A stretch of DNA of 64,000 nucleotides, from the NCBI GenBank assembly GCA_035645275.1, contig DASQMX010000005.1:1-64000 (forward strand), in the 5' to 3' direction. The notes below the pieces were generated by a model that was not told the DNA's origin, ran no database searches, and saw nothing but the letters and a program-made list of their open reading frames with translations. Below are positions 7,678 to 16,725 of this stretch, piece after piece (within the stretch, counting starts at the first letter, position 1; every line of letters begins with the position of its first letter). Source of the DNA: Paranoxybacillus sp035645275. GTDB lineage: Bacteria; Bacillota; Bacilli; Bacillales; Anoxybacillaceae. Both the position numbers and the translations under genes were made by a program.

Positions 7678-8925
7678 TTGTCAAAAAATAAACATACAGG
7701 AATGACAATAGCTGCGATTGGTTCTATTCCTTTAATTTTAGTGTTAGGTAACTCTATGCTTATCCCGATTCTTCCAAAGATGAAGGCTGAACTGAATTTG
7801 ACACAATTTAAAGTCAGCTTAATCATTACTGTTTTTTCTGTTGCTGCAGCTATTTCCATTCCTTTACTAGGGTATTTGTCAGATCGGTTTACTCGAAAAG
7901 CCATTATTATTCCATCTTTAATTTTATATGGGGCAGGAGGTCTGATAGCCGGTTCAGCTGCCGCATGGTTTTCACAAGCATACATGTGGATTTTAACTGG
8001 AAGAATTATTCAAGGTATAGGAGCAGCTGGAACTGCACCTATTGCCATGGCGTTAGCCGGAGACTTGTTCAAAGGAGGCCAGCAAAGTAAAGTACTTGGA
8101 TTAGTTGAAGCATCCAATGGATTTGGAAAAGTTATTTCACCCATTATTGGCTCTTTAATAGCTTTAATTGTTTGGTATGCTGCTTTCTTTGTCTTTCCAA
8201 TCTTTTGTTTAATCTCCATCTTATTGACAGTATTTTTTATAAAAGAAAAACGAACGAAAAATGATCCTCTGCCTGTTAAAAACTATGTAAAGGGGTTATT
8301 TACGGTCTTCAAACACGAAGGACGATGGCTCTTTACGGCCTATTTGGCAGGAGCTACTTGTTTATTTACTTTGTTTGGAATCCTTTTTTATATCTCTGAT
8401 ATACTTGAGAAAACCTTCAAAATAGACGGGGTACTAAAAGGTTCTATATTAGCCATTCCGTTGCTTTTTATGACGGTTACTTCCTACATAACAGGCAGCA
8501 AAATTGGCAAGAGAATGAAATTAATGAAACAGTTAATTATTATTGGGCTTTTACTAATGACAGTATCATTTTCAACGCTCGTATTTTTCCAACGACTCGT
8601 TCCGTTTTTTTCCATCCTCGTCATTAGTAGCATTGGCACAGGTTTAGTTCTTCCTTGTATTAACAGCTTTATAACTGGATCCGTTTCAGCCGATCGAAGA
8701 GGTTTTGTCACTTCCCTTTACGGGTCGGTCCGATTTTTAGGTGCTGCAATCGGTCCGCCCATTTATGGATTGTTAATGGAATGGTCAAGGAAAGGGATGT
8801 TTTTGACTACGGCTAGTTTAACGTTATTGGTTGCCATTTTATGCTTGTTTATGATCCGCGTTAAAAAACAAGAATCACCTGAAGAGACGAGTGACTCATT
8901 ATTTCAAAAGTTGCAATTTAACTAA
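7678..8925 (+). CDS. MFS transporter (YitG-like)
   Basis: A major facilitator with 12 predicted membrane segments. The motif A region is seen as GYLSDRFTRKAII between segments 2 and 3, and the matching loop GSKIGKRMKLM in the second half. An antiporter-like GxxxGPxxGG variant appears as FGKVISPIIGS. The open frame extends to a TTG at 7579, but TTG at 7678 gives an N-terminus MSKNKHTGM with AAGGAG 12 bases upstream; the start is uncertain. B. subtilis has an MFS gene (yitG) in the same neighbourhood as comA, so export of a sulfonate is possible, but the substrate is unknown. Confidence 0.83.
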   Translation: MSKNKHTGMTIAAIGSIPLILVLGNSMLIPILPKMKAELNLTQFKVSLIITVFSVAAAISIPLLGYLSDRFTRKAIIIPSLILYGAGGLIAGSAAAWFSQAYMWILTGRIIQGIGAAGTAPIAMALAGDLFKGGQQSKVLGLVEASNGFGKVISPIIGSLIALIVWYAAFFVFPIFCLISILLTVFFIKEKRTKNDPLPVKNYVKGLFTVFKHEGRWLFTAYLAGATCLFTLFGILFYISDILEKTFKIDGVLKGSILAIPLLFMTVTSYITGSKIGKRMKLMKQLIIIGLLLMTVSFSTLVFFQRLVPFFSILVISSIGTGLVLPCINSFITGSVSADRRGFVTSLYGSVRFLGAAIGPPIYGLLMEWSRKGMFLTTASLTLLVAILCLFMIRVKKQESPEETSDSLFQKLQFN

Positions 8926-8940
8926 AAGGGGGTGCCTTCA

Positions 8941-9243
8941 TTGCAAATTTATTTTTCACCGGAAGTATTTACGCCCTATTTTCACGTATTGAATGTTGTT
9001 GATCAAAATCAAAAAGCCGTGGGATATTTAACATTTTTGATTGACGAAAAAAAAATGTATGTTTTTGGGCACTTGCAAGAAAAAGGGGTTTATGAAGATT
9101 ATAAAGATTTAATTAAACCATATATTGAAGGAATGGCAAAAACAAAAAAAGATATCGAAGTGTATTCGTATATTTCTTCTGGCGGAGAAAAAATGGAAAT
9201 CAATAGCGAAGAAGAAGCGCAAACAGGAGAGCAAAACGGATAA
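8941..9243 (+). CDS. Small conserved-looking protein of unknown function
   Basis: A 100-residue soluble protein starting at TTG (8941), placed 7 bases after AAGGGGG. It has beta-rich character (YFSPEVFTPYFHVLNVV, GYLTFLIDEKKMYVFGHL) and an acidic C-terminal tail. It begins 15 bases after the MFS gene, so it is almost certainly co-transcribed. I do not recognise a family. Confidence 0.6.
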   Translation: MQIYFSPEVFTPYFHVLNVVDQNQKAVGYLTFLIDEKKMYVFGHLQEKGVYEDYKDLIKPYIEGMAKTKKDIEVYSYISSGGEKMEINSEEEAQTGEQNG

Positions 9244-9280
9244 CAAGGATTTACTAAAATAGTATTATGTAAACAAAATC

Positions 9281-9312
9281 GGGGCTGACTCATGACATAA
9301 TAAGACAGCCCC
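9281..9312. repeat. Short hairpin resembling MITE ends
   Basis: GGGGCTGACTC...AAGACAGCCCC forms a strong stem. Its arms resemble the outer arms of the MITE-like repeats (GGCTGA...TAAGACAGCC), as if the middle had been deleted. It probably works as a terminator for the MFS transcript, although no T run follows. Confidence 0.4.
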
Positions 9313-9638
9313 ATTGATTTGTTTTCTCCACCTCTGGTTATGGGTTGTTGGTTCTTTCCCCATATTTGGGGATTTTTTTATGCTTCCTTATGCACACGTT
9401 ACGCGTTTGCCCCCCCATATTTAATAACCCCTTCCTTTTAGTTGGTATAGATTTTCTGCATCAGAACTGGTTTCAAATGTATATTACGCTCGGATTGTCA
9501 AATAAAACTAAATATTTAATTTTACGCTTCAACTGTATCACTTTTTTTATATCTGCATTTAATAATATAGGCTTTAGTACAATTCCCATGATGAGGTGCA
9601 TCATTTGATAAAATCAAAAAAGGAGGCGTTTTTGTGGG
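9313..9638. other. Upstream region of the TauE/SafE gene
   Basis: AT-rich non-coding sequence. An 87-codon plus-strand frame at 9345 has no binding site and no recognisable protein. Apart from the AAAAAAGGAGG site before 9639, no regulatory element was identified. Confidence 0.35.
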
Positions 9639-10529
9639 ATGGCAACAATGAGAAAACTCATTATATTTGCGGTTATCGGTTTTTTAGCTCAACTAATTGA
9701 TGGATCTTTGGGAATGGCTTACGGTGTCACTTCGTCAACACTTTTGTTAACATTTGGAATTACTCCCGCAATAGCTTCGGCATCCATACACCTGTCTGAA
9801 GTTGTGACGACTGCAGCATCCGGCATTTCTCATATAAAATTTGGAAATGTTGATCGCCAAGCTGTATTTAAATTGATCATTCCCGGTTCTATTGGAGCAT
9901 TTACAGGAGCTTGTTTTTTAAGTAATTTACCAGGTGATGCTGTAAAGCCATATATTTCTTTGTTTTTATTAATTCTTGGGATATATGTTCTGTTTCGCTT
10001 TCTCTTTCAGTTCAATCAAGGTAGTGAGAAGAAATCGATTAGCTTGTCTAGAAAACAGTCAATTTTATTAGGATTCATTGCCGGATTTGCAGATGCAACT
10101 GGTGGAGGTGGATGGGGACCCATCACGACTCCGGTACTATTATCCAGAAAAGGAACTTCAGCTAGAAAAGTGATCGGTACGGTGGATACAAGTGAGTTTG
10201 CCATTGCTGTTTCTGCCTCTATAGGATTTCTTATTTCGTTAGGTTGGGAAGAAGTTAACTGGTTTTGGGTAATAGCCCTTATGTTAGGAGGAATTATTGC
10301 AGCCCCCATTGCTGCATGGTTAGTAAAAAGATTACCTTCTCATTTATTAGGAGTTCTTGTAGGAGGTTTTATTATATTAACCAATACCCAAACATTGCTT
10401 AATGCTTGGTCTATTAATGATTTATGGATCCCTATTATTTACGCCGTTATATCAATTGTTTGGACAGTTACTATTATCTTCACCGTAAAGAATAACAAAA
10501 AACATGTCAATTCAGAAGAAACTTATTAA
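9639..10529 (+). CDS. TauE/SafE-family sulfite/organosulfur exporter
   Basis: A 296-residue TauE/SafE (DUF81) transporter with eight or nine membrane segments in two repeats. The paired motifs are GSLGMAYGVTSSTLL in repeat 1 and GFADATGGGGWGPITTPVLL in repeat 2. Such proteins export sulfite, sulfoacetate or related anions. AAAAAAGGAGG lies 12 bases before ATG 9639. Proximity to phosphosulfolactate synthase, which consumes sulfite, and to metNIQ suggests a sulfur role, but the substrate is not shown. Confidence 0.88.
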   Translation: MATMRKLIIFAVIGFLAQLIDGSLGMAYGVTSSTLLLTFGITPAIASASIHLSEVVTTAASGISHIKFGNVDRQAVFKLIIPGSIGAFTGACFLSNLPGDAVKPYISLFLLILGIYVLFRFLFQFNQGSEKKSISLSRKQSILLGFIAGFADATGGGGWGPITTPVLLSRKGTSARKVIGTVDTSEFAIAVSASIGFLISLGWEEVNWFWVIALMLGGIIAAPIAAWLVKRLPSHLLGVLVGGFIILTNTQTLLNAWSINDLWIPIIYAVISIVWTVTIIFTVKNNKKHVNSEETY

Positions 10530-10571
10530 ACAGAAGTCTAACGAGTCCAAACGAAAGAATATCTTCAGAAA

Positions 10572-10594
10572 GAAGCATTTGAGAAATGCTTTTC
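10572..10594 (+). terminator. Intrinsic terminator of the TauE/SafE gene
   Basis: AAGCATTT-GAG-AAATGCTTTT forms a short stem with a T run 43 bases past the stop codon. Confidence 0.6.
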
Positions 10595-10717
10595 TCCAAA
10601 GACGAGGTCGGTCTGTCCTGTAGAGGCCGTGTTCCACTTTCATCATACAATATAACGAAACGGAGCTTGTAAGCGTGAGTTTGTGAATAGATCTACAAAA
10701 TAAGAACCCATAATGAT

Positions 10718-10782
10718 AGTCCGTCTTCCTTTCTATGTTGTAGTGGGGTCTATCATAGAGCACAAGGAAGCGGACTTTTTTA
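10718..10782 (+). terminator. Long hairpin with T tail
   Basis: AGTCCG-TCTTCCTT pairs with AAGGAAG-CGGACT across a roughly 35-base loop, followed by TTTTTT. The surrounding 500 bases (10530-11026) have no supported gene. It may be a second terminator or a remnant of an inverted-repeat element. Confidence 0.45.
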
Positions 10783-10977
10783 TGATTTACTTTTTACACA
10801 ATGATGGAAAAGTTTCGCAAAGCAGTTTGTAAACTTTGACTAAACACTTCTTTTAACAAAGGTTATACTTAGGAGCAATAAAGGTAATTTATTGTTTCCA
10901 ATTTGTTGCAAACTCTTTTGTTAACAGCGACTTTCTAAACGTAAACTCTACTTGCTTGCTCTTAATCATTAAAAAAT

Positions 10978-11003
10978 AAAAGCTTGCGGCATCGCAAGCT
11001 TTT
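10978..11003 (-). terminator. Intrinsic terminator of the DUF3231 gene
   Basis: AAAAGCTTGCG-GCAT-CGCAAGCTTTT, a perfect 11 bp stem 23 bases past the stop codon on the minus strand; it reads as a terminator in both directions. Confidence 0.7.
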
Positions 11004-11026
11004 AGATAAACATATTAAAACTCCTT

Positions 11027-11539
11027 TTAACAATCCGAATTTTTCAAATTGAGCGGCGGTGGAACTAACCAACCTTTTTCTTTGTTCATTCTAAGCAATT
11101 TAGCACCATATTGCGCTTTTTTCATGTGAAATTGACCATACATTAAAGCAATATCTTCCCTGATGCACTGCCCCATAATCGTACTACATGCCACTAAACC
11201 CGCCGAAATATCTTTAGTAAGCATTGCAGCGATTTCTGGGTCAGTAAATCTCGCACCAGCAGGAATGTCTTCTAAACACGCTTTTGGCCGTTCTGGCGGT
11301 GACGGTGGAAGTGCTATTCCATTTTCTTTTAACAAGTGTTCTGTTTCTTGTATTTCCGGTTTTAGAACGTTTTCAATACTATCCTCAATAAAACGTTTTA
11401 AATCCTCATCACCTGTATGGTTGAGTAATGTTTGATACCCAGCTACTAATCCTTTAGCCAGTAGTAAATGCGACCATACACCAAATATTTCTCCGTAGTG
11501 CATCGGCTCTTCTTTTGGATTACCACTTAAAATTCCCAT
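11027..11539 (-). CDS. DUF3231 family protein
   Basis: A 170-residue protein of the DUF3231 family, common in spore-forming Bacilli and ferritin-like in predicted fold. This copy has a single unit (many members carry two). Recognisable features are EPMHYGEIFGVWSHLL, the acidic helix LLKENGIALPPSPPERP and the C-terminal LLRMNKEKGWLVPPP. ATG at 11539 follows TAGGAGGG; a longer frame starts 10 codons earlier without a site. Function is not established; some relatives are linked to the spore coat. Confidence 0.88.
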   Translation of the reverse strand: MGILSGNPKEEPMHYGEIFGVWSHLLLAKGLVAGYQTLLNHTGDEDLKRFIEDSIENVLKPEIQETEHLLKENGIALPPSPPERPKACLEDIPAGARFTDPEIAAMLTKDISAGLVACSTIMGQCIREDIALMYGQFHMKKAQYGAKLLRMNKEKGWLVPPPLNLKNSDC

Positions 11540-11712
11540 AATAATAACCCTCCTAAAAAAATTCATCATATCACCTTTTCTTTAGCTATTATGGATTGAT
11601 TGAAATACAATTATGCAAAGAAAAGTAAAGTTTTCAAGTACGAAAACTGCTGAGCGATGGTACCGTCAAGAGGTTTGTGTAATGCATGATAAGGTAGAGT
11701 ATCTCTGTATGG

Positions 11713-11787
11713 TTAGCAGTAGGGGTTCCTAAGAATTCGTTCAATAAATTTACTGATTTCACGAGTACTCATTTCACTTTGACGCAT
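11713..11787 (-). pseudogene. IS256-type transposase relic
   Basis: A 24-codon minus-strand frame reads MSTREISKFIERIL followed by RNPYC and a stop. This matches the short G-MSTR-D/E-I-x-x-F-I-E motif in the DNA-binding region of IS256 (mutator) transposases, with the following SPTTIS-like part lost. The rest of 11540-11997 has no other supported gene. Confidence 0.35.
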
Positions 11788-11997
11788 ATTGTAATCGCTT
11801 CCTCGAGCCAACAACCATCACGAAATTAATAAGGGAAAACAGTTGCGTGCGAAAATCCCCGCACAGAAAATCCTTCAATGTGACCATATTAGGTAAGCTA
11901 AATCCGTACTAATCATCATAACCTCCTTTTAAAAAATTTTTTCCTATATACCCCAAATATGTAAGCGTTATCTTTTATACTAATAAAAAAACATATA

Positions 11998-12026
11998 TTG
12001 ACAATCACTTTCTCAAGAATTATGAT
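11998..12026 (+). promoter_or_regulatory. Sigma-A promoter of metNIQ
   Basis: TTGACA at 11998-12003 and TATGAT at 12021-12026 with a 17-base spacer, about 30 bases before the first base of the SAM riboswitch. Confidence 0.72.
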
Positions 12027-12054
12027 TTATTTAAAAATTAAATACAATTAACCG

Positions 12055-12159
12055 CTTATCGAGAGTGACCGAGGGAACAGGCCCTATGACGTCCGGCAAC
12101 CTCCTTATAAAAGGAACGGTGCCAAATCCTGCAGAATGGCTTCCATTCTGAAAGATAAG
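12055..12159 (+). promoter_or_regulatory. SAM (S-box) riboswitch aptamer
   Basis: The S-box core is complete: CTTATCGAGAG at the 5' side of P1, GACCGAGGGAACAGGCCC, ATGACGTCCGGCAACC, a variable hairpin, AACGGTGCCAAATCC, then GATAAG closing P1. A terminator hairpin follows at 12179-12210. When S-adenosylmethionine binds, the terminator forms and metNIQ is switched off, so methionine uptake is induced only when SAM is low. Confidence 0.95.
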
Positions 12160-12178
12160 TCGTGTACATAGATACTCG

Positions 12179-12210
12179 ATGCCTCTTTCTGAATGGAAGA
12201 GGCATTTTTT
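12179..12210 (+). terminator. Riboswitch expression-platform terminator
   Basis: ATGCCTCTT...AAGAGGCAT followed by TTTTTT, 20 bases after the aptamer. It is the regulated terminator of the S-box. Confidence 0.88.
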
Positions 12211-12373
12211 ATTAACAAAATTTGTAACTGTTATTATGCAACGTGAAGAGTAAAGCCTTTTGTTGGATAAGGTAAGCATTTATCTTTGGTTGCATTCTTC
12301 TCTTCATCTCAAAAATATGCAAATATTTCATAAGTAAAATTTTCCAAAATAAAAAATAGGAGCGAGGGATTCG

Positions 12374-13387
12374 ATGATTGAGGTAAAGAATTTAGTAAAA
12401 GTGTATTCGTCTAAAAAAAATAAGGTGATTGGCGTGGACAATGTTTCTTTAACGATCAAAAATGGCGAAATCTTCGGCATTGTCGGCTATAGCGGTGCTG
12501 GAAAAAGCACACTTTTAAGATGCTTAAATCTTTTAGAACGCCCGACATCCGGTCAAGTCATCATCGATGGTATTGATTTAACCACTTTAAATGAAAAGGA
12601 ATTACGGCAAGCACGCTTAAAGATCGGGATGATTTTCCAACACTTCCATCTCGTTAGTTCAAAAACGGTTTTTGAAAATGTCGCATTTGCTTTAAAAGCG
12701 GCAAAAAAATCAAAAGACGAAATTGAGAAACGAGTGAATGAACTACTAGAAATGGTTGGTCTTGCTGATAAACGGGATGCATATCCTTCCCAATTAAGCG
12801 GCGGACAAAAACAACGAGTCGGAATTGCACGTGCACTTGCAAATGAACCAACTGTCCTTTTATGCGACGAAGCAACATCAGCGCTTGACCCAAGTACAAC
12901 AAAGTCGATTTTAGCCTTATTGAAAAAGATTAACCGCGAACTTGGAATTACGATTGTTTTAATTACTCATGAAATGGAAGTCGTCAAAGATATATGTGAT
13001 CGGATTGCGGTGATGCAGGACGGAAAAGTGATTGAATTAGGAACCGTGTATGACATTTTTACGAACCCAAAAGAAGAACTGACAAAATCGTTTATTAATA
13101 GTGTTCTGCAATTTGAGATTCCTGACCATTTGCTGAAAAAACGTACTGGAACGATTATAAAAATTCAGTTCAAAGGCGAGATAGCTGAAGAAGCTATCGT
13201 GTCTGATATGCTCCAAACATTTAAAGTAAAAGGGAATATTTTACACGGAAAAATTGAGTACATTCAAGACATACCGCTTGGAATTTTCATTATGGAACTT
13301 ACAGGAGATCCTCATGAAATTAAGCGGGCCATTGATTATATTTCACTAAGAACAAACGAATTGGAGGTCATTGCAAATGCTGCTTGA
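12374..13387 (+). CDS. metN: Methionine ABC transporter ATP-binding protein
   Basis: A 337-residue ABC ATPase for methionine import. Walker A is GYSGAGKST (residues 38-46), the signature is LSGGQKQR (about 141), and Walker B is VLLCDEATSALD. The last 80 residues form the NIL/ACT-like domain that binds methionine and inhibits transport, as known for MetN. TAGGAGCGAGGG precedes ATG 12374. It is the first gene of a three-gene operon under the S-box, and its stop overlaps the metI start by 11 bases. Confidence 0.95.
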   Translation: MIEVKNLVKVYSSKKNKVIGVDNVSLTIKNGEIFGIVGYSGAGKSTLLRCLNLLERPTSGQVIIDGIDLTTLNEKELRQARLKIGMIFQHFHLVSSKTVFENVAFALKAAKKSKDEIEKRVNELLEMVGLADKRDAYPSQLSGGQKQRVGIARALANEPTVLLCDEATSALDPSTTKSILALLKKINRELGITIVLITHEMEVVKDICDRIAVMQDGKVIELGTVYDIFTNPKEELTKSFINSVLQFEIPDHLLKKRTGTIIKIQFKGEIAEEAIVSDMLQTFKVKGNILHGKIEYIQDIPLGIFIMELTGDPHEIKRAIDYISLRTNELEVIANAA

Positions 13388-14042
13388 TTCGCTTATGAAT
13401 TTAGTTCCTGAACTAAATAAGGCATTCTTGGAAACGATATATATGGTCGCTATTGCTCTCGTAGTAGCAATGATAGCTGGACTTCCTTTAGGGATTTTAT
13501 TATTTGTTACCGACAGTGGTCTGTTTTTAGAAAATACAACCGTTAAATCCGTTCTCGGCTTTGTTGTGAACATGGTTCGTTCGATTCCTTTTGTTATTTT
13601 ACTTGTTGGACTATTGCCACTCACTAAACTCATTACGGGGACAACCATCGGACCTACAGCCGCTTCTGTTTCGTTGTCCGTTGCGGCGATTCCGTTTTTT
13701 GCTAGAATTGTAGAAACTTCTTTGCGTGAAATTGACAAAGGCGTGATCGAGGCAGCTGTTGCTGTTGGTGCCACACCTTGGATGATTATCAAAGACGTTC
13801 TCTTACCTGAAGCCCGTCCCGGCATTGTGCATGGAATTACGATTACAACGATAAGTTTAGTCGGATATTCAGCGATGGCAGGAATTGTTGGCGGCGGAGG
13901 AATTGGGGACCTTGCAATTCGTTTTGGCTATTACCGCTACGACAATACTGTTATGATTACGACGATTGTCATTTTAATCTGCCTTGTGCAAATGATTCAG
14001 TTTGCAGGCGACCGTATTGCTCGTCTTGTTGATAAGCGATAA
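13377..14042 (+). CDS. metI: Methionine ABC transporter permease
   Basis: A 221-residue permease with five predicted membrane segments. The coupling motif that docks on MetN is EAAVAVGATPWMIIKDVLLPEA (EAA-x3-G-x9-I-x-LP type). ATG at 13377 lies inside the metN 3' end with GGAGG 9 bases upstream, so the two are translationally coupled. Length is normal. Confidence 0.94.
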   Translation: MLLDSLMNLVPELNKAFLETIYMVAIALVVAMIAGLPLGILLFVTDSGLFLENTTVKSVLGFVVNMVRSIPFVILLVGLLPLTKLITGTTIGPTAASVSLSVAAIPFFARIVETSLREIDKGVIEAAVAVGATPWMIIKDVLLPEARPGIVHGITITTISLVGYSAMAGIVGGGGIGDLAIRFGYYRYDNTVMITTIVILICLVQMIQFAGDRIARLVDKR

Positions 14043-14079
14043 GGTCTTTAAAAATACAAATATGATAGGGGGACTTTTT

Positions 14080-14913
14080 ATGAAAAAATTATCCATCTTT
14101 CTAGTTTTACTGTTATCCTTCGGGCTTCTTGCCGCTTGCGGAAGCAAGGAAACAACTTCGAATTCTACAGAGAAAAAAGAACTCACCATTGGGGCTACTT
14201 CTGGTCCTTACAGCGACATGGTGAATAAAGCGATTAAACCGATTCTTGAAAAGAAAGGCTATAAAGTCAAAGTCGTAGAATTCAGCGATTACATACAACC
14301 AAATTTAGCTCTTGCTAATGGTGATTTAGACGCTAACTTGTTCCAACATAAAATTTATATGGAGAAATTCGCAAAAGAACATAATCTTGACCTTTCAGAA
14401 GTAATTATCGTTCCAACTGCGCCAATGGGAATTTACTCAAATAAATTTAAGTCACTAGCCGAAATTAAAGAAGGCAGTCAGATTGCTATTCCTAACGACC
14501 CGACCAACGCAGCCAGAGCGTTCTTAGTCTTACAAGATGCAGGATTTATTAAGCTCGACCCATCAGCCAATCCATTAACGGTCTCTGAGAAAGATATAAA
14601 GGAAAATGTAAAAAATCTTCAGTTTAAGCCAATTGAAGCAGGTCAATTACCTCGTGCGGTAGAAAGCGTTGATTTAGCTGCCGTTCCTGGAAACTATGCA
14701 TTAGCAGCAAAAATGAACCTTCTTGACGCATTGGTATTAGAAAAGATGCCTGATAAATACCGCAACCGTGTTGTCGTAAATACAAAAGATTTGAACAAAC
14801 CATTTGTGAAAGATATTAAAAAGGCTGTTGAATCTGAAGAATTTGAAAAAGTGATTGATGAACACTTTAAAGGTTTCGGTAAGCCGGAGTGGATGTTAAA
14901 ACGAAAACAATAA
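14080..14913 (+). CDS. metQ: Methionine-binding lipoprotein
   Basis: A 277-residue NlpA-family lipoprotein. The signal peptide ends in LLAAC, so it is lipidated at Cys 22 or so and anchored outside the membrane. The mature part shows the family regions TIGATSGPYSDM, ANLFQHKIYMEKF and IAIPNDPTNAARA. GGGGG lies about 9 bases upstream of ATG 14080. It is the third gene of the metNIQ operon; a MITE-like hairpin 15 bases past the stop probably ends transcription. Confidence 0.94.
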   Translation: MKKLSIFLVLLLSFGLLAACGSKETTSNSTEKKELTIGATSGPYSDMVNKAIKPILEKKGYKVKVVEFSDYIQPNLALANGDLDANLFQHKIYMEKFAKEHNLDLSEVIIVPTAPMGIYSNKFKSLAEIKEGSQIAIPNDPTNAARAFLVLQDAGFIKLDPSANPLTVSEKDIKENVKNLQFKPIEAGQLPRAVESVDLAAVPGNYALAAKMNLLDALVLEKMPDKYRNRVVVNTKDLNKPFVKDIKKAVESEEFEKVIDEHFKGFGKPEWMLKRKQ

Positions 14914-14927
14914 ATCCGTATTGCAAA

Positions 14928-15046
14928 GAGGCTGTCTCAAAAGCAAAGGGTCAGACCCCACAACAATATACATCGGACATATTGTTGGATAAATAAGCTA
15001 TATATTGTTAAACGGACGTGAGGTCAGACCCTTATAAGACAGCCTC
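14928..15046. repeat. MITE-like hairpin repeat, copy 2
   Basis: A 119 bp unit from GAGGCTGTCTC to GACAGCCTC with the same inner arms (GGGTCAGACCCCAC / GTGAGGTCAGACCC) as copies 1 and 3. The centre differs but still pairs (ACAATATA / TATATTGT), indicating selection on, or homogenisation of, the hairpin. It lies between metQ and the convergent NlpC gene. Confidence 0.72.
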
Positions 15047-15076
15047 TTCGCATTTAAACCATTGCTTTTTCATAGA

Positions 15077-16108
15077 TTAATTGATTACACGTACGGCTTT
15101 CACAAAACGTTCTTTCCAATAAGAAGAATTAACCGATACATAACAAACTCCTTTGGAAGTTGTAGCATTTAGCATTTGGCCGTTATCGGCATAAATTCCA
15201 ACATGATTGATCGCTCCATTGAAGTCTGTATCAAAGAAGACTAAATCTCCTTTTTGAAGCTGATTGAAAGAAACCGGCGTGCCAACTTGTGATTGTGCTT
15301 CCGAGCTGCGAGGTAAAGAAATTCCAGCTTCACCAAATACCCGCATAGTAAAGGATGAACAATCGAATGCATCTGTGCGTGATGGGCTAGCACCATATAA
15401 ATACTTAGCACCTAAATATTTTTCTCCAATTTGAATTACTTGATCAGCCAAAGAAGAATTCACAGCTTTTGTGTTATTTTCGGAAGAAGTGGTAGAAACC
15501 GCTGAAACAGAGGAACGTACAGAAACTTTTTGATTTGAAGATTGAACAGAAGCTTCTTTTCCGGTAACTTTAATAGATTGTCCCGCTCTGATAAGATTTG
15601 GATTCGTAATTTCTGGATTTAAAGCGAGCAATGAACTAACTGTTGTATTAAACATTTTAGCGATGCCAGAAAGAGTATCTCTTTCTTTAACTATGTAATA
15701 ACCGTTAGTACCTGATTTTTTAGCAACAGATTTAACAGGTTCTGGAATCGAATCAGATAAACGAATGGTTTGACCAATCTTAATAAAATTTGGATTAGAA
15801 ATTTCAGGATTCATTTTTAATAACACATCAACAGTCGTATTATATTGTTTTGCAATTTTACTTAAGGTATCACCAGCTTTCACTACATATGTATCTTCTT
15901 TTTCGTTAACTTTTAATATTTGTCCAGGGAAAATAAAATCAGAAGTTAAATGATTCATTTGTTTTAATGTTTCTACAGTAGTGTTGTATTTTTTCGATAT
16001 TTTCCAAAGCGTATCGCCTTTTTGGACGGTATAATTACTAGCGAAAGCGGTTTGACCTGCTAATAAAGAACTTATAATTGTACCTGTAAGAATAAAAGAT
16101 TTTTTCAT
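15077..16108 (-). CDS. LysM/NlpC-P60 cell wall endopeptidase (LytE/CwlS type)
   Basis: A 343-residue secreted peptidoglycan hydrolase. A signal peptide ends near AFA-SNYT (residue 23). Three LysM domains follow (YTVQKGDTLWKISKKY, YVVKAGDTLSKIAKQY, YIVKERDTLSGIAKMF), then a Ser/Val-rich linker and a C-terminal NlpC/P60 domain with the catalytic Cys in FDCSSFTMRVF and His in INHVGIYADNG. Such enzymes cut the D-gamma-glutamyl-meso-diaminopimelate bond. ATG 16108 follows GAGGGAG. Three LysM repeats match LytE-like proteins. Confidence 0.92.
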   Translation of the reverse strand: MKKSFILTGTIISSLLAGQTAFASNYTVQKGDTLWKISKKYNTTVETLKQMNHLTSDFIFPGQILKVNEKEDTYVVKAGDTLSKIAKQYNTTVDVLLKMNPEISNPNFIKIGQTIRLSDSIPEPVKSVAKKSGTNGYYIVKERDTLSGIAKMFNTTVSSLLALNPEITNPNLIRAGQSIKVTGKEASVQSSNQKVSVRSSVSAVSTTSSENNTKAVNSSLADQVIQIGEKYLGAKYLYGASPSRTDAFDCSSFTMRVFGEAGISLPRSSEAQSQVGTPVSFNQLQKGDLVFFDTDFNGAINHVGIYADNGQMLNATTSKGVCYVSVNSSYWKERFVKAVRVIN

Positions 16109-16237
16109 TTTGCGCTCCCTCGCAGATTTAGTTTTGATATTCATTTCTTTTAACGTCAACCATTATATTAAAAAAAGATTGCTAATCAATAACAAAAAGA
16201 ATAAGAAGTGGTTACAAATCTATTACAGTTACATTAC

Positions 16238-16277
16238 AGATAAAAAAATACTGCTTCGTTCGCAGTATCTTTTTTCT
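16238..16277. terminator. Bidirectional hairpin with A and T tracts
   Basis: AAAAAAATACTGC-TTCGTTC-GCAGTATCTTTTTT. It can terminate in both directions. It stands alone: the flanking 16109-16725 region has no supported gene, though a GC-rich stem (CGGCCTTTCCC...AAAGGCCG, near 16490-16522) is also present. Confidence 0.5.
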
Positions 16278-16725
16278 CGTATTATTCTTTTTGGATTTAA
16301 TAGTAAATTTTTACTATTTTAACCAAGAAGTTTTGAAAGAACATCGATTAGCCATTTATACGTTACATCCGTACTTTGGATAGAAACGAATGACGAGAGC
16401 AGGATTTAGAGAAGAGATCGTGATGAATCATAAGCTATTTAAGAGTATATTCATTTTTACATTGACCGTCGTTTTCAAGAAAAACGGAACGGCCTTTCCC
16501 CGATTAATATCGAGAAAAGGCCGCAACTTCATATACTCTTTTTTTCATTGTCTATTTGACAGGGTTATGTGCAAGGAACCCTTCGTCCCTTGGTTTATTA
16601 CTGCCCCATTGTGATACATTTCATACAATCCCCTTCTGTCTTTCTTGCTGTCCATAAAAGCCCCTGTAATAAAAAAAGCAGCCTCTTAAGGATGCGTAAG
16701 TTGTTTAGAAAAGCGAGAAAACCAT

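Noticed and set aside
9345..9608. 87-codon plus-strand frame before the TauE/SafE gene
   Set aside because: No ribosome binding site; hydrophobic composition follows from T-rich DNA.
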